Positions 56,597 through 64,000 of a stretch of DNA of 64,000 nucleotides are shown here, piece by piece; the first letter of the stretch is position 1; the number at the start of each line of letters is the position of its first letter. Where the stretch lies: the NCBI GenBank assembly GCA_964017195.1, contig OZ024894.1, positions 37,457,865 through 37,521,864 of the forward strand, read 5' to 3'. This DNA comes from Siderastrea radians (Eukaryota; Cnidaria; Anthozoa; Scleractinia; Rhizangiidae). Both the position numbers and the translations under genes were made by a program. The notes beneath the pieces are model-generated. The model did no database searches. It was not told the DNA's origin and saw only the letters and a list, made by a program, of their open reading frames with translations.

Positions 56597-57942
56597 CGGT
56601 ATACTTGGTGCACTCGGTACAGCCGGTACACTCTGCACACTCGGTACACTCGGTGCACTCGGTACACTCTGTACAGCCGGTACACTCGGTGCACTCTGTA
56701 CACTCGGTACGCTCGGTACACTCGGTACACTCGGTACAGCCAGTACACTCGGTACACTAGGTACAGCCGGTACACTCGGTAGCCTCGGTACACTCGGTAC
56801 AGCCGGTACACTCGGTACAGCCGGTACGCTCGGTACATTCGGTACACTCGGTACGCTCGGTACGCTCGGTACGCTCGGTACATTCAGTACACTCGGTACA
56901 CTCGGTACACTCGGTACACTCGGTACAGCCGGTACACTCGGTACACTCGGTACAGCCGGTACACTTGGTACGCTCGGTACACTCGGTACACTCGGTACGC
57001 TAGGTACGCTCGGTACCCTCGGTACACTCGATACACTCGGTACACTCGGTACGCTCGGTACGCTCGGTACGCTCGGTACGCTCGGTACGCTCGGTACGCT
57101 CGGTACACTCGGTACACTCGGTACAGCCGGTACACTCGGTACAGCCGGTACACTTGATACTCTCGGTACGCTCGGTACGCTCGGTACGCTCGGTACACTC
57201 GGTACACTCGGTACACTCGTACGCTCGGTACGCTCAGTACACTCGGTACGCTCGGTACACTCGGTACGCTCGGTACACTCGGTACGTTCGGTACACTCGG
57301 TACACTCGGTACGCTCGGTACACTCGGTACGCTCGGTACACTCGGTACACTCGGTACGCTCGGTACAGCCGGTACACTCGGTACGCTCGGTACGCTCGGT
57401 ACAGTCGGTACACTCGGTCACTCGGTACACTCTGTACGCTCGGTACACTCGGTACGCTCGGTACGCTCGGTACAGCCGGTACGCTCGGTACATTCGGTAC
57501 ACTCGGTACGCTCGGTACGCTCGGTACGCTCGGTACATTCAGTACACTCGGTACACTCGGTACAGCCGGTACACTCGGTACACTCGGTACAGCCGGTACA
57601 GCCGGTACACTCGGTACACTCGGTACAGCCGGTACACTCGAGACACTCTGTACGCTAGGTACGCTCGGTACCCTCAGTACACTCGGTACACTCGGTACAC
57701 TCGGTACGCTCGGTACGCTCGGTACGCTCGGTACGCTCGGTACGCTCGGTACGCTCGGTACGCTCGGTACGCTCGGTACACTCGGTACACTCGGTACACT
57801 CGGTACAGCCGGTACACTCGGTACAGCCGGTACACTCGGTACAGCCGGTACACTCGGTACAGCCGGTACGCTCGGTACACTCGGTACGCTCGGTACACTC
57901 GGTACGCTCGGTACACTCGGTACAGCCGGTACAGCCGGTAGA
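56597..57942. repeat. 9-bp minisatellite, about 150 copies
   Basis: Tandem units of the type CTCGGTACA, CTCGGTACG and GCCGGTACA fill about 1.35 kb with few interruptions. Because the period is a multiple of three, frames on both strands stay open for long stretches. They read as Val-Pro-Ser, Tyr-Arg, Thr-Glu-Cys or Gly-Thr-Leu repeats. These are not genes. Higher-order blocks recur, for example the GCTAGG/GCTCGGTACCCTC pattern at about 57000 and 57655. Confidence 0.9.
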
Positions 57943-58355
57943 ACCCATAGGTTCAACTGACACGATCCTTTGTTGTGGTTTGGGGTCTTCTCGTTTTAAA
58001 GGAACAGATCTCTCTGCACCGATCGAAAAAGGCACTATGACTTGCTTGCTAGCGAGAAGAATAGGATATTTTGCACGAAATGATGTGATATATGAAGAAA
58101 GGGGACCAAATAGTTGGTTTACTAATAAAACAAAGAAGTAAACTTCAAAGCCAATGTGGAATAATCAATGACACACGTACTACATCTTTTCCTGAAAAAA
58201 TATTCTATTGTTCTCGCTAACTAGCCAATCACAGAGCCGCTTTGGATCGGTGCAGGCCTGCTCTGAGGGGCTCCGCTGTCAGGTTAGCCTATCTGTATAT
58301 ATTATATTTATAAATCACTGAGACCAAGAAATAGTATAAAATACTTTGAACTCAC
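57943..58355. other. Non-coding sequence between minisatellite and EGF exons
   Basis: No gene seen. Probably intron or 3' sequence of the minus-strand EGF gene. Confidence 0.35.
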
Positions 58356-58469
58356 TATTCTCACAATGGTCCCCATTGTACCCAACTGTGCAGTTACACG
58401 AATAACTATTAACACCATCTTGGCATGATCCACCGTTTTGACATGTGTGATTAACACAGTCGTCGATGT
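58356..58469 (-). CDS. Calcium-binding EGF-like exon (fourth in transcript order)
   Basis: 114 bp, acceptor AAAAG, donor GTGAGT. One EGF domain: [20 protein letters not shown] then [14 protein letters not shown]. Six cysteines, the DIDDC calcium-binding start and the N...Y/F pattern are present. One domain per exon with identical phase indicates exon duplication. Confidence 0.8.
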
Positions 58470-59434
58470 CTTTTGATTAAAAGAAAAAGAAATAAACGAA
58501 ACAAAAATAAAGTCAATAAAGAGAAGTATAAACGAGCGAATGGTAAAAGCAACGAAAGGACGTTCATGAAAAATAGTTTCAGTTACTCTGGAGCATTTCC
58601 TTGAAATAGCTTTCCTGTTGAAGTGCGGAAGGTGAACTCTCTTGGGACTTTCAGGACTGGCTGCAAGCAATTCTTCTGAAGATCTATCTACACGGCACTT
58701 ATGAAAAGCAGGCTCGTAGTTTAATTGGGTTTTGTCAAATTGTTACGTATTTTAGTGGTTTTTAAGTTCTCATAAGTCGATCGACCGCGTTTAAATAAAG
58801 TTGTTCATTCATTCAGCCCTCGGACGTACAAGCAAAGTCACACCCCCACCATGGTACAGGGGGGGTTGATGGACTCCCCACTTGGGCTTTCGTTCTGCTA
58901 CAATATTTTAAAAAGATTTCACCTGTAGAAAGCCTGCGATGTGCTTTACAAGATGAGGTGCATATTATGGGTTGCCACGCTGCTAGGGGCCTGAGACGTC
59001 ATTCAAGATAGGCGCTATATTGGGCGCCATCTTGGGTTCTACCGAAAGTTAGAAATTGTCAAAAAACGTTAAAAATTGGAATTTTTTTATGCTGACCATC
59101 TAGAATATGACATAATTAACCCTTTTCCTGCTATTTGTTGCCATAAAATGCGTTTTCCACCTAAAAGGGTAAAAAACCGAATTCTTCTTGACAGCATATT
59201 TCGTTACCATAGCAACCGATTCTCACCAAACTTGTGTTAAAATGTGTCTTATGGATATGAGCACAGCTAATGAAAACGGCAGCTCTAGATGGCAATTCGG
59301 CTAGGATAAATTCCAGGAAAACCTCATGGGGAGTGGCATTCAACCCCCCCCCCCCCCCTTGTACGCCCGAGAGTTAACATAATATATTTATAACTCTGAG
59401 ACCAAGAAATTAATATAAAATTCTTTGAACTCAC
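58470..59434. other. Intron between EGF exons
   Basis: A C-run lies at 59345-59358. The flanks of successive EGF exons share related intron sequence (AAACGAAACAAAAATAAA), consistent with duplication of exon plus intron. Confidence 0.45.
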
Positions 59435-59548
59435 TATTCTCACAATGGTTCCCACCGAACCCAGCTGTGCAGTTACACGAGTGATTGTTAACACCATCTT
59501 GGCATGATCCACCGTTTTGACATGTGTGATTAACACAGTCGTCGATAT
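59435..59548 (-). CDS. Calcium-binding EGF-like exon (third)
   Basis: 114 bp, donor [26 protein letters not shown] with CNCTAGFGGNHCEN. Same length and borders as its neighbours. Confidence 0.8.
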
Positions 59549-59919
59549 CTTTGGATTAAAAAAAGGAATAAACGAAACAAAAATAAATAATTAATTAATT
59601 AAATAAATAATTTAGCAGACGGGCGTACCTGACGAATGAGCTATCGAACGAACAAAAATTGGCGAAAGGCGATGAAGAGAAGTATGAACGAGCGAATGGT
59701 AAAAGCAAAGCAAGAACGAATAACCGAAAGAACAAAGAACGGAATGAACAATCGGAGGTACAGCTTGGCGGGAGGATCGAAGAATTGATGGTCGGTTAGA
59801 ATGATAAATGCCTGTATGGGTAAATTGATGCTTAGAGAAAGAACGTTAAAGATGAGTTAAATTTAATATATTTATAAGACTCTGAGACCAAGAAATTAGT
59901 ATAAATACTTTAAACTCAC

Positions 59920-60033
59920 TATTCTCACAATGGTCCCCATTGAACCCAACTGTGCAGTTACATGAGTAACTGTTAACTCCATCTTGGCATGATCCACCGT
60001 TTTGACATGTGTGATTAACACAGTCGTCGATGT
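59920..60033 (-). CDS. Calcium-binding EGF-like exon (second)
   Basis: 114 bp, donor [26 protein letters not shown] with CNCTVGFNGDHCEN. Nearly identical to the 58356 exon. Confidence 0.8.
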
Positions 60034-60868
60034 CTGTTGAAAAAAGTAAATGGAAGGCAATAAATTAAAGAATTAGTGCACGAACAAACTTAATGAACTA
60101 ACGATCGAAAAAATAGAAGGACGAGGTAAAGGACAGAAAAGAAAGGAATAGGATGGAAATATCGATGGATAGATAAACGTATAGGTGAATGGACAGAAAA
60201 AACTATTATAAAATGGTATAGTCGCCCATGTCTATTGATGAAAATAAATAAGTAAATAAACAATGTAATATAATGAAAAATCAACGAAAAGAAAAACAAA
60301 GCAATATCAACTGTTTGACTTGACGTAGTTCCTTTTCCCGGGCCTGGAAATAGGGCCTGTTTTATCCGGCTTCCGTAATCGTACTTTTTTTTGCAGAATT
60401 AGGGGATTTGCCTCTTGCCCAATCCCAACCTGGAAGGCCAGGGTTTTTTGTCCGTGTCCTTCCCTTAACCACAAAACCCCGTTATTTGAAGGCCTTGAAC
60501 ATTTGCCTTTAGCCGCTGTCGCTTGGTTACAGTGAAACTGCATTTCTAGGCGTTACGACGAGGACGTGTGACATGTGACTTGGTGGCAGAGCCTATAACC
60601 CGGTTTGCGATCCTCAGTACTTAAAGGGTGCACCTGGTGACCCCTGTGTATCCCATCGATACCCCTTACCATCCTTTAACCCCCCAGCATCGACTTACAC
60701 ACAAACAAATGAATTGCATGAGCAAAATTTGTAATGTTGCTGTGAGAGAGCGATGGGCACCTGTAAGGATGAATTGATAGCTAGAGAAACGACTTCAAGG
60801 ATGAGTTTACCTAAATTTTTTTTATAACACTCTGAGCCAAGAAAAAAAGATTAAAAGTTTGAACTTAC
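60034..60868. other. Intron between EGF exons
   Basis: No coding or RNA signal seen. Confidence 0.4.
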
Positions 60869-60982
60869 TATTCTCACAGTGAACCCCACTGTACCCAACT
60901 GGGCAGTTACAAGAGTAACTGTTGACACCATCTTTGCATGATCCACCGTTTTGACATATGTGATAAACACAATCGTCGATGT
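60869..60982 (-). CDS. Calcium-binding EGF-like exon (first in this window)
   Basis: 114 bp, donor GTAAGT. DIDDCVYHICQNGGSCKDGV with CNCPVGYSGVHCEN. It is the most diverged of the four. Upstream exons of this extracellular-matrix or receptor-type gene probably lie beyond 61 kb or outside the window. Confidence 0.8.
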
Positions 60983-60999
60983 CTGTAAATGAAAAAAAA

Positions 61000-61133
61000 A
61001 TCAATCAATCAATCAATCAACCTACCTCCCAAGCAACCAACCGACCGATCGACCGACCGACCGACCAACCAACCAGCCAATTCATCCATCCATGCGTCCG
61101 TCCGTCCGTCCATCCATCCATCCATCCATCCAT
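61000..61133. repeat. Compound tetranucleotide repeat
   Basis: (CAAT)n, then (CCGA)n, then (CCGT)n/(CCAT)n runs, just upstream of the first EGF exon on the minus strand. Confidence 0.85.
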
Positions 61134-61329
61134 CTTCCTTGACAAGCACGAAGGGTGTTGAAAAAAAAAGGGTGTGCAACAAATTAAACCTTCACCTTTG
61201 ATTACCTCTGAATTGAAACAATTAATGTACTCCCGAGATAGACTGAAGAAGAAGGCGACGCAATCGAATTCATTTGAGGATTAAGATAACTACAGAGTTC
61301 ATCAAAAGACGTTAAGCGAATAAGACAGA

Positions 61330-62560
61330 CTTTTTATCGGAAGGAAATGCAGAATAAAGAGGGTTATTGTAAAAGCACTTGGAAAGTTCTTAACGATCTT
61401 ATGTACTGCAAATCAGAAAACACACAGAAAAGGGAGAAAAGACATACTCCTACTGAGCTCGCAACCAATCCAAAAGATAATGCTCATCTCCTTAACGTAC
61501 ACTTTACTGAAATTGGTAAAAAGCTTGCTTCTGAAATGCCTGAACCACCTAGCGGTATTAGTTTCGAAACTTATTTGAGTAAGACTAATACTAAATTTAG
61601 ACTTCAGGAGATTGATCCATCTAGAGTACTGAAGCCATTATCCACTGTTGATTTAGGTAAGGCCATGGGAGTTGGCCAAATATGGAACAAATTATTAAAA
61701 ATAGCAGCTCCACACATCTACCTACTCTTAGCAAATCTTTTCAATCTGTATATTAAAACAAGTACTTTTCCTAATGAGCTAGAAATTGCCAAAGTCTCAC
61801 CTGTTTTCAAGGCAGGTAAACATAATGATATTCTTACCGTTGCACGCACATTAACGAACAATTTCACAGCTATTTGATATGCACGTAACAGTCCAGATTT
61901 AGACCTTTACACTTAACCGTAACAGCCTTATTAGATCTCACTAATGACCGGTATGTAAATATTGACAGAAGCAGTGTAAATGGCGTTATTTTCCTTGACT
62001 TAAAAAGGCCTTTGATACGGTCAACTATGAGATTCTACTGAAAAAGTTATAATATTTTGGTTTTGATTATACAGCTATAGCCTTTTTTGATTCATTTCTT
62101 TCAAATCGTAAACAACAATGCAATGTTAATGGGGCTTCTTCTGAGTTACTGGATATATCTTGTGGAGTATCACAATAATCAATTTGAGGCCCCTCCTGGC
62201 TGTAATGTACATAAATGATATGCCTAACTGCCTGGAGTCCTGCACCGCAAGAGTTTATGCAGATGACACAAGCCTAACGTTGTCTCGTGCTCAATTTCAT
62301 GACGTTGAAGGGTTAATGAACACTGACCTTAGGCACGTGTTAACGTTAATTGTGTACAAACTATCATTGAACATATTGAAATCGGAATTTATGATCATTG
62401 TATCCAGGCAAAAAATTGCACCACTAGAGGTTACTATTGATTTGTCTGTGAACGGAATTTCTTTAAGTAGAGTTTAACACACCAAATGTCTTAGTGTTCA
62501 CATACAAGAAAATCTTACATGGGCTGAACATGTCAACAACCTAACAAATGAAAGGGCCCC
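61330..62560 (+). mobile_element. Decayed CR1/L2-type non-LTR retrotransposon
   Basis: 61347-61877 has LNVHFTEIGKKLASEMPEPP and NKLLKIAAPHIYLLLANLFN, then FPNELEIAKVSPVFKAGKHN. This is the N-terminal half of the reverse transcriptase. About 61990-62150 has VIFLDLKK, a Phe-Asp-Thr-Val block and a hydrophobic stretch. 62160-62477 has RVYADDTSLTLS with the YADD active site. Stops and frame changes separate the blocks. No endonuclease domain or terminal repeats are visible. Confidence 0.6.
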
Positions 62561-63565
62561 TTGGGTGACGCACGTGTTATTTGTTAAGGTTAAAAGTGGA
62601 AACATTTATTAAATAAGTACATGTAAGGTCATTGAAAAGGTGGTATTTTGAAGATTCACACAACGAGAGTACTATGCTCAAACAAACTATTATTGCAAAG
62701 GCCGAATTGCAGAAAATGTCCTGTTGTTCGAGCATTTACAAAATCTTATTTGTAACAGTAAGAAACATTGTTTGTGGTCATTAAAGCTGTCAATCCATAA
62801 TACATGCACTTGCAACGTTATCTGTCAAAATCCACAAGTTTGAGAGCAAACTGAAAATCATGTAACAGCTCAATAGGGCTCGATGGAGACTATGCCTTTT
62901 ATTAACTATTCTTTTATGAAACCTTCGCCTAAAGCAAACACCGTTGTCATTGCATGAATTGCTGTCATATCTTCCACACTAACCTGCAGCACAGCTCTGA
63001 AAACCGATACAAACAATACTCCTTCCACACCAACTTCCCCAGTTATGCTCAATTGCACAACAATTCATACATTTCTGACAATTCTCATAACTGACAACTC
63101 TGATATTTCCTCTCATAGTTTGTCATTTTATTACATTCTTCTTTACTGTTCAACATTAAAAACACAACAGTCTGAATCTTTCAAACAAAAGGCACACCAA
63201 AAATAAGTAAACGTAAATCTAACATCTCACACAATTGTTAACTTCAGGCGATGTCACATTGGCATACATCACGTACATACAAAAATGCTATTCACACACT
63301 TTCAACATTTTCACCCTACAATTCTTTTTCATCGTCCCAAATAACACGTCAAACGCTAACCACCTCTATTCTGGCAATTTGTCAGAGTAGCACCGCACCA
63401 AATAATTCAACTTCACACACCCGTGACTACACAGCAGACGAAAAATAAAATTCGAAGTGACCTTTCCAATACAACGACATCTTTTTGGCGCTTAAAATGT
63501 TGTTATGGCAACACCTATCGTTTTAAATGTGAAGAAGATCCTCGCAGTTTAATAACGCAACTTAT
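62561..63565. other. AT-rich intergenic sequence
   Basis: No gene recognised. Confidence 0.4.
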
Positions 63566-64000
63566 GCAGTTGCGAAAAGAAAGCCTGAAAAAATCAGGCT
63601 TGCCGGGATTCGAACCCTGACCTCTGCGATACCGGTGCAGCGCTCTAACCAACTGAGCTAACAAGTCAACTGGGAGCTGGTCATTAAATTGGTTCGTAAT
63701 ATACCCGGGAAAGATGAAGATGAAATTATGAATATATGAAATTCATATATTTGAACTGCGGAATGAAGAAATAAATGTGAAGAAGATCCTCGCAGTTTAA
63801 TAACGCAACTTATGCAGTTGCGAAAAGAAAGCCTGAAAAAATCATCTTCATCTTTCCCGGGTATATTACGAACCAATTTAATGACCAGCTCCCAGTTGGC
63901 TTGTTAGCTCAGTTGGTTAGAGCGCTGCACCGGTATCGCAGAGGTCAGGGTTCAAATCCCGGCAAGCCTGATTTTTTCAGGCTTTCTTTTCGCAACTGCA
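63566..64000. repeat. Palindrome made of tRNA-derived SINE sequence
   Basis: Two arms (about 63566-63723 and 63842-64000) are inverted copies around about 63783. Each holds a tRNA-like head with box A (TTAGCTCAGTTGGTTAGAG) and box B (GGTTCAAATCC or GGTTCGAATCC). One is on the minus strand (about 63590-63668) and one on the plus (about 63894-63970). The anticodon-loop region reads CCGGTAT. Stems are imperfect, so I call SINE rather than functional tRNA genes. The sequence AATGTGAAGAAGATCCTCGC is also repeated directly (63526, 63774). The right arm runs to the window edge. Confidence 0.65.

Noticed and set aside
56578..58035. Long open frames of Tyr-Arg, Ser-Val-Pro, Thr-Glu-Cys and Gly-Thr-Leu repeats
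   Set aside because: They arise from a 9-bp repeat that stays open in several frames on both strands. No start context, splice site or non-repeat domain supports a gene.
60979..61201. Pro/Ser/His-rich open frames
   Set aside because: They are translations of the compound tetranucleotide repeat.
63590..63970. Two intact tRNA genes
   Set aside because: Boxes A and B are good, but the acceptor and T stems have mismatches and the loop position before the anticodon is C. The copies sit in a palindrome with shared tails, so SINE is the better call.

Overview
The window looks like nuclear DNA of an invertebrate animal, most likely an anthozoan cnidarian such as a stony coral. It is AT-rich, its genes are split by GT-AG introns, and it is crowded with transposable elements. 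One spliced gene resembles the HMGXB3-like/KDZ-associated cysteine-cluster genes that are abundant in corals. The cnidarian assignment rests on recalled family resemblance, not on a search.

Layout. (1) About 2.6-19.5 kb holds a minus-strand multi-exon gene of unrecognised family. Its last coding exon is interrupted by a compact Polinton-like element (2625-8967) with 375-bp terminal inverted repeats (TIRs) and a 6-bp target duplication. That element carries only a protein-primed-type DNA polymerase B (broken by two frame changes and two stops) and, divergently, an acidic/basic protein with nine 15-residue repeats. It has no integrase, capsid, protease or ATPase. (2) About 19.9-30.8 kb is a second, larger and decayed Polinton/adintovirus-like provirus. 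Plus-strand genes include a candidate penton, a basic core protein, a candidate hexon, a pVI/pX-like protein, an adenain-like protease, a zinc-ribbon protein, a parvovirus-type phospholipase A2 protein and a DDE integrase. A zinc-ribbon gene and a different PolB lie on the minus strand. Nearly every gene has a frame break, and the integrase has His where its first catalytic Asp is expected. (3) About 31-38.1 kb is a plus-strand HMGXB3-like gene or pseudogene, one exon of which carries a retroposed insertion. (4) About 38-56 kb is intergenic, with fold-back MITEs, nested DNA transposons, non-LTR retrotransposon debris and a Crypton-like relic. (5) 56.6-57.9 kb is a very long 9-bp minisatellite. 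(6) 58.3-61 kb holds four minus-strand calcium-binding EGF-like exons. (7) 61.3-62.5 kb is a decayed CR1/L2-type non-LTR element, and the window ends in a palindrome of tRNA-derived SINE sequence.

How parts relate. The most notable signal is the pair of unrelated-looking PolB elements. Each carries the same Vsr-like nuclease motif set, but at a different place in the polymerase: between exonuclease and polymerase domains in the small element, and ahead of the exonuclease in the large one. The small element has the termini and 6-bp duplication expected of Polinton integrase but encodes none, so it was probably moved in trans. Its TIRs carry a cluster of consensus sites for general animal promoter factors and outward-facing AATAAA signals, so they may serve as regulatory and 3'-end modules as well as replication ends. 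All Polinton and provirus genes here look inactive.
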